A DNA stretch of 64,000 nucleotides from Streptomyces kurssanovii (GCF_014649695.1 NZ_BMTN01000021.1:1-64000), one strand, 5' to 3'; counted from the stretch's first letter, positions 31,806-40,306 are shown. The notes: generated by a model not told the origin, from the letters alone. Made by a program: numbers and translations.

Positions 31806-32401
31806 TGCCAGTCCTCGGGGTGCTCGACGTGCTCGAGACGGAGGACGGCCCCCGACCGGCTGTAGCGCCTCATCAGCGGCAGCGGGGGGTAGTAGGCATG
31901 GACCGAGACGGCGTGCTCGACGGACGACTCGTTGAGCACCTCGTGCACATGGTGCGTACCGAAGGCCCGGGACCGGCCTGCGGCCAGGCGCCGCTCGCGG
32001 TCCACACCGTCGTCGAGTTCGAGCGTCTTCCAGCCGGCGGAGGGAAGCCGTACGGCGAGAGAGTTCTCCTTCAGCGTGCCCTCCGCCGTGGCGAACGCCC
32101 CGACGGAGTCGGCGTGGTCGTGCCAGCCGGTGCCGGTGCCGGGCGGCCAGCCGATGAGCCACGCCTCGCTGCCGCGCGGTCCTTCGAGCCGCAGCCAGGT
32201 GCGCCCCTCGGGGTCGAGAGGCAGCGAAGCGATCAGTTCCTTGTCGGCGGCGGCGTGCCGTACGAAGTCGAGCAGCTCTGCGGAGGTCGGCGCGCCGGTC
32301 GGGCTCGGGGCGGGCCATGAACCGGTGAGGGGAGTGGGACCGGCGGAGGATCCTGGAGCCGAAGGCGCCGAGACAGGGGGGAGCGGAGCAGGGTGGGACA
32401 C
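31802..32401 (-). CDS. Cysteine dioxygenase-type cupin
   Basis: A 199-residue cupin enzyme resembling bacterial type I cysteine dioxygenases, which oxidise cysteine to cysteine sulfinate with a non-haem iron. The iron ligands are visible in GWHDHADSVGAFATAEGTL (His-x-His) and HHVHEV. The GTG at 32401 has AGGA about 9 nt upstream; the open frame extends to 32614 but that stretch covers the leader peptide and its promoter. It is preceded by a cysteine-rich leader ORF (32470-32556) and followed by an overlapping rhodanese gene. Other thiol dioxygenase substrates (such as 3-mercaptopropionate) cannot be excluded. Confidence 0.87.
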   Translation of the reverse strand: MSHPAPLPPVSAPSAPGSSAGPTPLTGSWPAPSPTGAPTSAELLDFVRHAAADKELIASLPLDPEGRTWLRLEGPRGSEAWLIGWPPGTGTGWHDHADSVGAFATAEGTLKENSLAVRLPSAGWKTLELDDGVDRERRLAAGRSRAFGTHHVHEVLNESSVEHAVSVHAYYPPLPLMRRYSRSGAVLRLEHVEHPEDWQ

Positions 32402-32469
32402 GGAAACCGTCCTGGGGTTCGCTGGTGAGCGCACGGGTCTAAGGCCACGGCGCGAAGGGGAAGGCGAAT

Positions 32470-32556
32470 TCAGCAGGACGGCCGACACACGCAGCCCGCG
32501 TAGCGGACGAGGTCCATATGGACCCTCCGCCACAGGCGCACATCGGTGTCGTTCAT
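32470..32556 (-). CDS. Cysteine-rich leader peptide (putative cysteine attenuator)
   Basis: A 28-residue ORF below usual gene-calling length. It starts MNDTDVRLWRR and ends GCVCRPSC followed by TGA: three of the last eight residues are cysteine, which is very rare in this proteome. A TTGATT-17-TGTACT promoter ends 7 nt before the ATG, so the message is probably leaderless and begins with this ORF. It lies 68 nt upstream of the cysteine dioxygenase gene. Cys-ending leader peptides upstream of sulfur genes are known in Streptomyces and mycobacteria and can work by ribosome stalling on cysteine codons. No clear terminator hairpin follows, so control may be translational. Confidence 0.75.
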   Translation of the reverse strand: MNDTDVRLWRRVHMDLVRYAGCVCRPSC

Positions 32557-32563
32557 GCTCGGG

Positions 32564-32592
32564 AGTACACCATGCCGGACACCGTGAATCAA
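32564..32592 (-). promoter_or_regulatory. Promoter of the leader peptide / cysteine dioxygenase operon
   Basis: On the minus strand TTGATT (32592-32587), 17 nt, TGTACT (32569-32564), 7 nt, ATG. The -35 overlaps the stop codon of the FAD monooxygenase gene. Confidence 0.65.
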
Positions 32593-34316
32593 TCGATGTC
32601 CGCAGTGCGGTCACTGCCCGCCGTGGCGGGTGCCCCTCCTCTCGCGATGTCCGCGGCGGCGTACAGCTCGGCCGGCCGTACCCCCGCGAACGCGGCCACC
32701 AGATGCCCGTCGGGCCGCACGAGCAGCACGGTGTGGGCGGAGGCGCCCGGATAGCTCTCCGTCACCACCAGTTCCGCCGGCGACGGGAGGCCGGACACCG
32801 CTGTTTCCAGCCGCGGCATGATGCCGGCGCCGGCCCAGTGCCTCCGGTCCCATACGCCGGTGCCCGGCGCCACCAGCACGACCAGCAGCCGCCCCTGGCA
32901 CAGCCGCTCCCGCAAGCGGGCGCATGTGCCGTCGGGAGCCGTCACCCGTACATCGGCGACCGGGGAGCCGGGTACGGCGCCCGCCAGTGTCTGCGGACCG
33001 GTGGGCTCCGGTGTGAGCGGCGAATGGGTGTATACGGGCGGCGCGCCGAGGGCCCCCCGCCCGAGATGCGCGTCGGTGAGCATCGCATCGTGGCCCCGGG
33101 CCGCTCCGGGGAGATACATGCGCAGCCCGCTGCCGCTGCGCAGTATCGGCAGTGACTGGTCGGCGGCGCGCAGCCGTGCGGCGACGGCGGTGCGCCGCTC
33201 ATCCTGATAGCTGTCCAGCAGTGTTTGTGACGCACCGTGATGCCAGGCCTGCGCCAGTTTCCAGGCAAGGTTGTCCACGTCACGCAGACCCTCGTCGAGC
33301 CCCTGGGCGCCGATTGCTCCCAGCAGGTGCGCCGCGTCGCCCGCGAGGAAGGCCCGGTCCACGCGCCAGCGCCGGGCGAGGCGGTGATGCAGGGTGTAGA
33401 CGCCGGTGTCGAGCAGTTCGTACGGCGGCGTGCCGCCGCACCAGCCGGCCAGAGTGTCACGGACCCGGGCCACGAGGGCTTCCGGCGTCACCAGCTCGCC
33501 GCGGGGCGGAAGCAGCCAGTCAAGTCGCCACATTCCGTCCGGCAGCGGGCGTGCGGTGATCTCGTCGCCGCCCGAGCTCCACGGTGGCTGACGGTGCAGC
33601 ACCGCCTCGCCCGGCCAGGGGAGTTCGGTGCGCAACGCCGCCACGGCGTGACGTTCCACCGCCGTACGGCCCGGGAAACGGATGCCGAGGAGCTTGCGGA
33701 CCGTGGACCTCGCGCCGTCGCAGCCCACCAGATAACTGCCCCGCCACCAGGTCGCGGCAGGTCCCCTGGTGTGCACGCCGACGCCGCCGGCGTCCTGTTC
33801 CAGCGAGTCGAGGCGGCTGTCGGTCACGAGTCGTACGAGCCGGTGCTCCGCGGCGGCTTCGCGCAGTCCGCGAGAGAGGCTGTGCTGCGGGATGTGAAGG
33901 GGCGCGGCGGGGCCCCCGTCGGCTCCGGCGCCCCTGTCGCCCCGCTGGTATGCGCCGTCGCCTCGGTCGCGTCCGTCGCGTCCGTCCCCGGGGTAGGCGT
34001 CGTCCCTGTCCCAGTGGTGTCGGTCGCCCCGGCGCTGGTCCTCGCCGCCGTCGTCGAGGGGCAGTTGCCGCAGTTCCTGCTTGCGCAGCATCGAGCGCCA
34101 GCCGCTCCACCGGGTGCCTTCGTGACGCACGGTTCCACAGCCGAGCCGCGACATGAGGTCGGCTGTGTCGGGGCGGAGTACGACCGTGCGGGCCGGGCGC
34201 GGCTCGTCCTTCCCGTTCCCCTCGTCGAGCACGACCGAAGGAACGCCCTGTGCCGCGAGGGCGAGTGACAGCGCCAGTCCGACCGGACCCGCGCCGACCA
34301 CGATCACCGGGTCCAC
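32589..34316 (-). CDS. FAD-dependent aromatic-ring hydroxylase-type monooxygenase
   Basis: A 575-residue flavoprotein of the p-hydroxybenzoate hydroxylase fold. It has the N-terminal dinucleotide motif VVGAGPVGLALSLAL (about 6-20), a mid-chain LVGCDGARSTVRK (DG motif) and RAFLAGDAAHLLGAIGAQGLDEGLRD-type GD motif (shown in part), and a C-terminal thioredoxin-like domain. Such enzymes hydroxylate aromatic polyketides or phenolics. GTG 34316 has GGGGAG 7 nt upstream; the longer frame to 34511 has no coding character. Residues 88-136 are an Asp/Arg/Gly-rich repeat insertion not expected in the fold. It is transcribed alone, between the glu operon terminator and the cysteine operon. Confidence 0.88.
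   Translation of the reverse strand: MDPVIVVGAGPVGLALSLALAAQGVPSVVLDEGNGKDEPRPARTVVLRPDTADLMSRLGCGTVRHEGTRWSGWRSMLRKQELRQLPLDDGGEDQRRGDRHHWDRDDAYPGDGRDGRDRGDGAYQRGDRGAGADGGPAAPLHIPQHSLSRGLREAAAEHRLVRLVTDSRLDSLEQDAGGVGVHTRGPAATWWRGSYLVGCDGARSTVRKLLGIRFPGRTAVERHAVAALRTELPWPGEAVLHRQPPWSSGGDEITARPLPDGMWRLDWLLPPRGELVTPEALVARVRDTLAGWCGGTPPYELLDTGVYTLHHRLARRWRVDRAFLAGDAAHLLGAIGAQGLDEGLRDVDNLAWKLAQAWHHGASQTLLDSYQDERRTAVAARLRAADQSLPILRSGSGLRMYLPGAARGHDAMLTDAHLGRGALGAPPVYTHSPLTPEPTGPQTLAGAVPGSPVADVRVTAPDGTCARLRERLCQGRLLVVLVAPGTGVWDRRHWAGAGIMPRLETAVSGLPSPAELVVTESYPGASAHTVLLVRPDGHLVAAFAGVRPAELYAAADIARGGAPATAGSDRTADID
33908..34055 (-). repeat. Low-complexity Asp-Arg-Gly insertion within the monooxygenase gene
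   Basis: About 49 codons composed mostly of Gly, Asp and Arg with short imperfect DNA repeats (GTCGCGTCCGTC type on the + strand) interrupt the otherwise ordinary flavoprotein sequence in frame. Confidence 0.75.
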
Positions 34317-34435
34317 GGCGTGACTCCCCGGGCCCGTAGGGTCGTGCGGGGAAGTGCGGTTGGAGCCCGGTGCGCGATCACAGAACGTATGCAACCCACT
34401 GCCGGTGCCTGCGTCAAGCGCCACCCGGACGCGGC

Positions 34436-34467
34436 GAGGGGCGGTGGCCCGCAGGCCACCGCCCCTC
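34436..34467 (-). terminator. Terminator of the glutamate transporter operon
   Basis: A perfect 14-bp stem, GAGGGGCGGTGGCC and its complement, with a CGCA loop, 25 nt beyond the gluD stop. No T-run, as is common in high-GC actinomycetes. Confidence 0.8.
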
Positions 34468-34491
34468 AGCGGTCGAACATCCGATGAACCG

Positions 34492-35397
34492 TCAGGCGCC
34501 GCGTCCGTCATCGGTCTTGCCGAGGCCGGGCTCGGCGACGGGCTCCTCGGCGCCGCCGGGTGCGGCCAGCACCGCGCCCGTGCCCCTCTTGGCCCGGCGG
34601 AGCCTGCCCTCGAGCCACGAGGCGAACGTGGTGAGGATCAGGTTGACGATGATGAAGATCAACGCGACGACGATGAAGCTGGGGATGGTGTTCGCGTAGT
34701 TCGCGGCCAGGGTGCCCTGGGCGCTGAGCAGCTCGGTGTAGGCAAGCAGAGCGCCGCCGAGCGCGGTGTCCTTGACGATGACGACGAGCTGGCTGACCAG
34801 CGCGGGCAGCATCGCGGTGACGGACTGCGGCAGCAGAACGCTCGTCATCGTCTGGCCCTTGCGCAGGCCGATCGCCTTCGCGGCCTCGGACTGTCCCTTG
34901 GGCAGCGAGAGGATGCCTGCGCGCACGACCTCCGCGAGGACCGACGCGTTGTAGAGCACGAGACCGGTGACCACGGCGTACAGCGGGCGGACGTCGCTGC
35001 TGATGCCGTCGAAGCCGGCGTAGAGCTCGTTCGCGAAGAACATCAGGATCAGGACCGGGATGGCGCGGAAGAACTCCACGACGGTGCCGGCCGGAACCCT
35101 GATCCAGCGGTGGTCGGAGAGGCGGGCGATGCCGAAGATCGCGCCCAGCGGCAGGGCGATGATCATCGCGAGCGCCGCCGCCTTCATCGTGTTGCCGAGT
35201 CCGGGCAGCAGATAGGTCGTCCAGGCCTCGGCCTCGGTGAACGGCTTCCACAGCGACCATTCGAGCTGTCCCTTGTCGGACATCTCGCCCATGGCCCACC
35301 AGATGCCCAGCACCAGCAGGACGAGGAAGGCGACCGTGTAGATGATGTTGCGACGCTTGGCGCGGGGGCCGGGGGCGTCGTAGAGGACGGACGTCAT
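34492..35397 (-). CDS. gluD: Glutamate ABC transporter permease GluD
   Basis: A 301-residue inner-membrane permease of the His/Glu/Gln family with about five to six helices. The EAA loop (EVVRAGILSLPKGQSEAAKAIGL, shown in part) contacts the ATPase. The C-terminal 45 residues are a hydrophilic Gly/Glu-rich tail not needed by the fold. It overlaps gluC by 4 nt and is the last gene of gluABCD. Glutamate specificity is taken from the whole-operon match to actinobacterial gluABCD. Confidence 0.92.
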   Translation of the reverse strand: MTSVLYDAPGPRAKRRNIIYTVAFLVLLVLGIWWAMGEMSDKGQLEWSLWKPFTEAEAWTTYLLPGLGNTMKAAALAMIIALPLGAIFGIARLSDHRWIRVPAGTVVEFFRAIPVLILMFFANELYAGFDGISSDVRPLYAVVTGLVLYNASVLAEVVRAGILSLPKGQSEAAKAIGLRKGQTMTSVLLPQSVTAMLPALVSQLVVIVKDTALGGALLAYTELLSAQGTLAANYANTIPSFIVVALIFIIVNLILTTFASWLEGRLRRAKRGTGAVLAAPGGAEEPVAEPGLGKTDDGRGA

Positions 35398-36062
35398 CGC
35401 TTCACCGCCATGCGCTTGCCGACCCAGCCGAGGATGAGGCCGGTGGGAAGGGTCAGCACCACGAAGCCGAAGGCGAAGACTGCCGTGATGAGGAACAGCT
35501 GTGCCTCGTTCTCGATCATCTCCTTCATCAGGAGAGCCGCTTCTGCGACACCGATGGCCGCCGCGACCGTGGTGTTCTTGGTGAGGGCGATCAGCACATT
35601 GGTCAGCGGGGCGATGACCGAGCGGAAGGCCTGCGGAAGCACGATGGTCATCAGGACCTGGGTGAAGCTCAGCCCGATGGCGCGTGCCGCCTCCGCCTGC
35701 CCGACCGGCACTGTGTTGATGCCGGAGCGTACTGCTTCGCAGACGAAGGCCGCGGTGTAGGCGGAGAGCCCGAGGATCGCCAGCCGGAACGCCAGTGCGT
35801 CGAAGTCGTCGGCCGCGCCCAGGGTCATGCCGAAGACATCGGCGAGACCGACCGAGGAGAAGACGATGATCACGGTCAGAGGGATGTTCCGGACCACGTT
35901 CACGTAGACCGTGCCGAATCCGCGCATCAACGGCACCGGGCTCACTCGCATCCCTGCGAGGACGGTGCCGAGCACCAAGGAGCCGATTCCGGAGAGGACG
36001 GTGAGCTTCACCGTCATCCAGAACGCCCCGAGCAAGTCGTAACCTTCAAGAAAGTCGAACAC
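35394..36062 (-). CDS. gluC: Glutamate ABC transporter permease GluC
   Basis: A 222-residue permease with about five helices and the EAA loop EAVRSGINTVPVGQAEAARAIGL (shown in part). It pairs with GluD to form the membrane channel. The start ATG is the first in frame. A 73-nt gap separates it from gluB upstream and contains a duplicated GGCGCGCCTCGTCAGC-type 19-bp sequence of no clear function. Confidence 0.92.
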   Translation of the reverse strand: MFDFLEGYDLLGAFWMTVKLTVLSGIGSLVLGTVLAGMRVSPVPLMRGFGTVYVNVVRNIPLTVIIVFSSVGLADVFGMTLGAADDFDALAFRLAILGLSAYTAAFVCEAVRSGINTVPVGQAEAARAIGLSFTQVLMTIVLPQAFRSVIAPLTNVLIALTKNTTVAAAIGVAEAALLMKEMIENEAQLFLITAVFAFGFVVLTLPTGLILGWVGKRMAVKR

Positions 36063-36135
36063 GATCTCCCGCGCTTCCGCGTGTGGGAGGGCCCGGCGCG
36101 CCTCGTCAGCGGCGGCGCGCCTCGTCAGCCCTGCT

Positions 36136-36984
36136 TCACTTGACGATGTTGCCGATCTCCGGGGCGGGCTCGTTCTTGTAGTTGGCCGGGCCGAAGTTCG
36201 CCTTCACGGCCTCGTCCCAGGCCTTGTCCTGGACCATCTTCTCGAGGGCGGCGTTGATCTTGTCGACCATCTCCTTGTCGCCCTTCTTGACGCCGATGCC
36301 GTAGTTCTCGTTGCTCAGCTTCAGGCCGGCGAGCTTGAACTTGCCCTTGTACTGCTCCTGCGCGGCATAGCCCGCGAGGATCGAGTCGTCCGTGGTCAGC
36401 GCGTCGACCTGGCCGCTCTGGAGGGCGCTGAGGCACTGGGAGTACGTGCCGTACTGCTTCAGCTGGGCGTCCTTCGCGAAGTCGTTCTTCACGTTCTGAG
36501 CGGACGTGGAACCGGTGACCGAGCAGAGCTTCTTGCCGTTGAGGTCGTCGCCCTTGGCGATGTTGTCGTCGGCGCGGATCAGCAGGTCCTGGTGGGCGAG
36601 CAGGTACGGGCCGGCGAAGTCGACCTTCTGCTTGCGCTCGTCGGTGATCGAGTACGTGGCGGCGATGAAGTCCACGTCGCCGCGGGCAAGCGCGGTCTCG
36701 CGGTCGGCGCTCTTCGTCTCCTTGAACTCGATGTCACCCTCGTCGTAGCCGAGCTCCTTGGCGACATACTTGGCGACGTCGACGTCGAAGCCGGTGAACT
36801 TGCCGTCAGGGGTCTTCAGGCCGAGGCCCGGCTGGTCGTACTTGATGCCGACCGTGATCTTCTCGCCGCCGCCCTCGGTGGAGCCGCTGCCGCTGTCCTT
36901 GCCGCTGTCGGAGCCGCATGCCGTGGCCGACAGGGCGAGCGCGAGAACGGTGGCCGAAGCGGCGGTGACCTTACGAAGCTTCAT
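36136..36984 (-). CDS. gluB: Glutamate-binding lipoprotein GluB
   Basis: A 282-residue periplasmic-type solute-binding protein anchored to the membrane as a lipoprotein: the signal peptide ends in lipobox LSATAC with Cys23, followed by a Ser/Gly-rich spacer. The type 3 solute-binding fold is evident (KITVGIKYDQPGLGLKTPDG, GFDVDVAKYVAKELGY, REGALARGDVDF-like region). The ATG has AGGGAAG 9 nt upstream. It delivers glutamate to GluCD. Confidence 0.93.
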   Translation of the reverse strand: MKLRKVTAASATVLALALSATACGSDSGKDSGSGSTEGGGEKITVGIKYDQPGLGLKTPDGKFTGFDVDVAKYVAKELGYDEGDIEFKETKSADRETALARGDVDFIAATYSITDERKQKVDFAGPYLLAHQDLLIRADDNIAKGDDLNGKKLCSVTGSTSAQNVKNDFAKDAQLKQYGTYSQCLSALQSGQVDALTTDDSILAGYAAQEQYKGKFKLAGLKLSNENYGIGVKKGDKEMVDKINAALEKMVQDKAWDEAVKANFGPANYKNEPAPEIGNIVK

Positions 36985-37036
36985 GATGGTGACTTCCCTA
37001 GAGTTGACGCGAGGTATTGGAAACAGACGCGATGTG

Positions 37037-37054
37037 CTGGATCAGCTGATCCAG
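37037..37054. promoter_or_regulatory. 18-bp perfect palindrome between gluA and gluB
   Basis: CTGGATCAGCTGATCCAG lies 3 nt beyond the gluA stop and 52 nt before the gluB ATG. It can form a hairpin in the message, possibly stabilising or partly terminating transcripts so that subunits are made in different amounts, or it could bind a dimeric regulator. Confidence 0.6.
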
Positions 37055-37057
37055 GAC

Positions 37058-37840
37058 TCAGTGGTGAAGGATCTTCGACAGGAAGTCCTTGGCCCGGTCG
37101 CTGCGCGGGTTGCTGAAGAATTCCTCGGGCGATGCCTCTTCCACGATCTTGCCGTCGGCCATGAACACGACCCGGTTCGCGGCCGAGCGGGCGAAGCCCA
37201 TCTCATGTGTGACGACCACCATTGTCATCCCGTCGCGTGCCAGCTGCTGCATGACCTCGAGAACCTCGTTGATCATCTCGGGGTCGAGCGCCGACGTCGG
37301 CTCGTCGAAGAGCATCACCTTCGGGTCCATCGCCAGCGCACGCGCGATCGCCACACGCTGCTGCTGGCCACCGGAGAGCTGCGCCGGGTACTTGTCGGCC
37401 TGCGCACCGACGCCCACGCGGTCCAGCAGTGCCCGCGCCTTGGTCTCCGCCGCCTTCTTGTCGGCCTTGCGTACCTTGATCTGGCCCAGCGTCACGTTCT
37501 CCAGCACGGTCTTGTGCGCGAAGAGGTTGAACGACTGGAAGACCATGCCCACGTCGGCGCGCAGCCGGGCGAGCTCCTTGCCCTCGTGCGGCAGCGGCTT
37601 GCCGTCGATCGAGATCGCGCCGGAGTCGATCGTCTCCAGGCGGTTGATGGTGCGGCACAGCGTGGACTTTCCGGACCCGGAGGGTCCGATGACGACCACG
37701 ACCTCGCCCCTGGCGATGGTCAGGTCGATGTCCTGGAGCACATGCAGCGCGCCGAAGTGCTTGTTCACGTTGCTCAGCACGACCAGATCGGCCGTGGGCA
37801 CCGCGTCCTCGGCGTCCTTGGTCACTGACACTCCGCTCAT
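37058..37840 (-). CDS. gluA: Glutamate ABC transporter ATPase GluA
   Basis: A 260-residue ABC ATPase of the polar amino acid family. Walker [10 protein letters not shown] (52-60), Q-loop [12 protein letters not shown], signature LSGGQQQR, Walker [15 protein letters not shown] and the H-loop VVTHE are complete. ATG 37840 is used; GTG 37828-type internal starts are possible since the best GAGGAGG is 16 nt upstream. First gene of gluABCD. Confidence 0.94.
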   Translation of the reverse strand: MSGVSVTKDAEDAVPTADLVVLSNVNKHFGALHVLQDIDLTIARGEVVVVIGPSGSGKSTLCRTINRLETIDSGAISIDGKPLPHEGKELARLRADVGMVFQSFNLFAHKTVLENVTLGQIKVRKADKKAAETKARALLDRVGVGAQADKYPAQLSGGQQQRVAIARALAMDPKVMLFDEPTSALDPEMINEVLEVMQQLARDGMTMVVVTHEMGFARSAANRVVFMADGKIVEEASPEEFFSNPRSDRAKDFLSKILHH

Positions 37841-38141
37841 CGGCTTCTTGCTCCGTCCTCCTCGGTTGGGAGGACCCTAGTCACCCACTGCGACCAGCGT
37901 CATTACATCTGAGGGGAAATTGAGCATAACGATCCGGCCTCATCCGGACACTATGCGTGAACAGGGTGGTCCACTGCGATACCGGGTGGATAACGGAACC
38001 GTCAGGTACCCGGAAGCCTCTTGACTGTGCGCCGTGACATCCGCGTTGATGCCCTGTGGTGTGTCGCGAACCATTCGTACAACACCGCACGATCAACAGC
38101 ACACGACCGCGCCACGAACACCACACGACCGGAGGGGGGCC
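37841..38141. promoter_or_regulatory. Divergent intergenic region gluA / two-component regulator
   Basis: A gene-free stretch of 301 nt. On the minus strand TGTAAT (37907-37902) could be the gluA -10, with a weak TTATGC 16 nt before it. GTCCTCC (37855-37861) and GGAGGAC (37869-37875) form a 7-bp hairpin in the gluA leader that would cover its GAGGAGG sequence. No clear promoter for the forward regulator gene is seen; its GGAGGGGGG ribosome site is at 38131. Confidence 0.4.
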
Positions 38142-38849
38142 ATGAGACTGCTGCTCGTCGAGGACGACGACCATGTCGCCGCCGCGCTGTCGGCGGTGCT
38201 CGCCAGGCACGGCTTCGAGGTGGTCCACGCCCGCAACGGCGAGGAGGCCCTCCGCGCCGTCCTGCCCGCCACCGACCCGGCCAAGCCGCCCTTCGGGGTC
38301 GTCCTGCTGGACCTCGGCCTGCCCGATCAGGACGGCTACCAGGTGTGCGGCAAGCTCAGGAAGCTCACGTCCACGCCCGTGATCATGGTGACCGCGCGCT
38401 CGGACGTCCGCTCCCGGATCCACGGACTCAACCTCGGCGCCGACGACTATGTGGTCAAGCCGTACGACACGGGGGAGCTCCTCGCCCGGATCCACGCGGT
38501 CAGCCGGCGCACCACCGCCGGTGACGACGCCGGTGCGCCCGCCTCCGACGAGGCGCTGCGGCTCGGGCCGGTCACCATCGAGCTGCCCACCCGCAGGGTC
38601 AGCGTCGACGGGGCGGACGTGCAGCTCACCCGCAAGGAGTTCGACCTGCTGGCGCTGCTCGCCCAGCGTCCGGGAGTGGTCTTCCGGCGTGAGCAGATCA
38701 TCAGCGAGGTGTGGCGGACCAGCTGGGAGGGCACCGGCCGCACGCTCGAGGTGCACGTCGCGTCGCTGCGCTCGAAGCTCCGGATGCCGGCCCTGATCGA
38801 GACGGTGCGGGGCGTCGGCTACCGGCTCGTCGCGCCCGCCGGGGCGTAA
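38142..38849 (+). CDS. OmpR-family response regulator
   Basis: A 235-residue two-component regulator. The receiver domain (1-120) holds VEDDD, phospho-acceptor D57 in LLDLGLPD, T in MVTAR and K in VVKPYD; the C-terminal winged helix (about 135-232) has LTRKEFDLLALLAQRPG and RTLEVHVASLRSKL. A strong purine-rich ribosome site precedes the ATG. The sensor kinase gene follows after 14 nt. Targets cannot be read from sequence. Confidence 0.93.
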   Translation: MRLLLVEDDDHVAAALSAVLARHGFEVVHARNGEEALRAVLPATDPAKPPFGVVLLDLGLPDQDGYQVCGKLRKLTSTPVIMVTARSDVRSRIHGLNLGADDYVVKPYDTGELLARIHAVSRRTTAGDDAGAPASDEALRLGPVTIELPTRRVSVDGADVQLTRKEFDLLALLAQRPGVVFRREQIISEVWRTSWEGTGRTLEVHVASLRSKLRMPALIETVRGVGYRLVAPAGA

Positions 38850-38863
38850 GGCCCCTCGCGCCG

Positions 38864-40261
38864 GTGCGTACCCGACTTCTTCCGCTCCTCATCGTGCTCA
38901 TGGCCGGTGTGCTGCTGGCGCTCGGCTTTCCGCTGGCGGTGAGCGTCGCAGCGGCGCAGCAGCAGGGCGTGGTCGTCGACCGGATCGACGACACCGTGCG
39001 TTTCGCGGCGCTGGCCCAGTTCGTCACCGACCAGGGATCCGCGCCGGACGAGCGGCGGTCCACACTGCAGGAGCAGCTCGACCGGTACCACGACACGTAC
39101 GGGATCAAGGCGGGCGTCTTCTACCGCAGCGGCGCCTCCATGGCCCGCGCCCCGCACGACTGGTACGTGCCGGGCGAGGGCGAGGGCCGCGAGGCGTTCC
39201 AGGAGGCGCTCACCGGCCGGCGCAGCGACGACCCGCCGCAGGTGTGGCCCTGGCAGCGCGGCGAACGGCTCGTCGTCGCCTCGCCCGTCGTACGGGACGG
39301 GGACGTCGTCGCCGTCGTGTTCACCGACTCCCCCACGGACCAACTGCGCTCGCGGGTCCTGCGCGGCTGGTTGCTGATCGTCGCCGGTGAGGCCGCCGCG
39401 ATGCTCGTCGCCGTCGGCGCGGCCTTCCGGCTGACCGGGTGGGTGCTGCGGCCGGTACGGATCCTGGACGCCGCCACCCACGACATCGCGACCGGCCGGA
39501 TGAACTCGCGGGTCGCGGCCGCCGGGGGGCCACCGGAACTCAGACGGCTGGCGCGCTCGTTCAACGAGATGGCCGACAACGTCGAGGAAGTCCTCGAACA
39601 GCAGCGGGCCTTCGTCGCGGACGCCTCCCACCAGCTGCGCAACCCGCTCGCCGCCCTCCTGCTGCGCATCGAACTGCTCGCCCTCGAACTTCCCGAGGGG
39701 AACCCCGAGATCGCCTCCGTCCGCACCGAGGGCAAACGCCTCGCCCAGGTCCTCGACGACCTGCTGGACCTGGCGCTCGCCGAGCACGCCTCCGCGGAGC
39801 TCCAGCTCACCGACATCGGTGAGCTGACCGCCGAGCGGGTGGCCGCCTGGCGGCCGCTCGCCGACGAGAAGCGTGTGGTGCTGTCCTACGAGACGGCCGC
39901 TGTCACCGCCTGGGCGGATCCGGTGGCGCTCTCCAGCGCGCTCGACGCGGTGATCGACAACGCCCTGAAATTCACCCCGCAGGGTGAGCAGGTCACCGTC
40001 GAGGTCGCGGCGCAGGGCAACACGTCGACCATCGTGATCACCGATCGCGGCCCGGGCCTGACCGACGAGGAGCTCTCCCGGATCGGCGACCGCTTCTGGC
40101 GCAGCGGCCGACACCAGAACGTGAAGGGCTCCGGCCTCGGCCTGTCCATCTCGAGGGCGCTGCTGGCGGCCGGCGGCGGCTCCATCGCGTACGCGCACCA
40201 CGAGCCGCACGGCCTGAAGGTGACGCTCACGCTGCCGCGGACCCACGCGGAGGACGCCTGA
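38864..40261 (+). CDS. Sensor histidine kinase
   Basis: A 465-residue membrane kinase. An N-terminal helix (about 5-28), an extracellular sensor domain of about 140 residues, a second helix (about 165-185), HAMP, HisKA with SHQLRNPLA (H256) and HATPase_c with GPGLTDEELSRIGDRFWR and [13 protein letters not shown] (shown in part). The H-box has Asn where most kinases have Thr (HQLRNP for HQLRTP). GTG 38864 is 14 nt after the regulator stop. The ligand is unknown, but a TAXI-type binding protein gene converges on it from the other side. Confidence 0.92.
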   Translation: MRTRLLPLLIVLMAGVLLALGFPLAVSVAAAQQQGVVVDRIDDTVRFAALAQFVTDQGSAPDERRSTLQEQLDRYHDTYGIKAGVFYRSGASMARAPHDWYVPGEGEGREAFQEALTGRRSDDPPQVWPWQRGERLVVASPVVRDGDVVAVVFTDSPTDQLRSRVLRGWLLIVAGEAAAMLVAVGAAFRLTGWVLRPVRILDAATHDIATGRMNSRVAAAGGPPELRRLARSFNEMADNVEEVLEQQRAFVADASHQLRNPLAALLLRIELLALELPEGNPEIASVRTEGKRLAQVLDDLLDLALAEHASAELQLTDIGELTAERVAAWRPLADEKRVVLSYETAAVTAWADPVALSSALDAVIDNALKFTPQGEQVTVEVAAQGNTSTIVITDRGPGLTDEELSRIGDRFWRSGRHQNVKGSGLGLSISRALLAAGGGSIAYAHHEPHGLKVTLTLPRTHAEDA

Positions 40262-40306
40262 GACCACCGGTCGACCGGCGGCAACGGCAGGTCTCTGGCG
40301 CCGCCG

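Noticed and set aside
32402-32614. Upstream extension of the cysteine dioxygenase frame (residues including CPAWC)
   Set aside because: It would run through the leader peptide ORF and its promoter, and a ribosome site supports GTG 32401.
36094-36130. Duplicated GGCGCGCCTCGTCAGC sequence between gluC and gluB
   Set aside because: A short tandem duplication of 19 bp with no hairpin or known site; too little to call a regulatory element.
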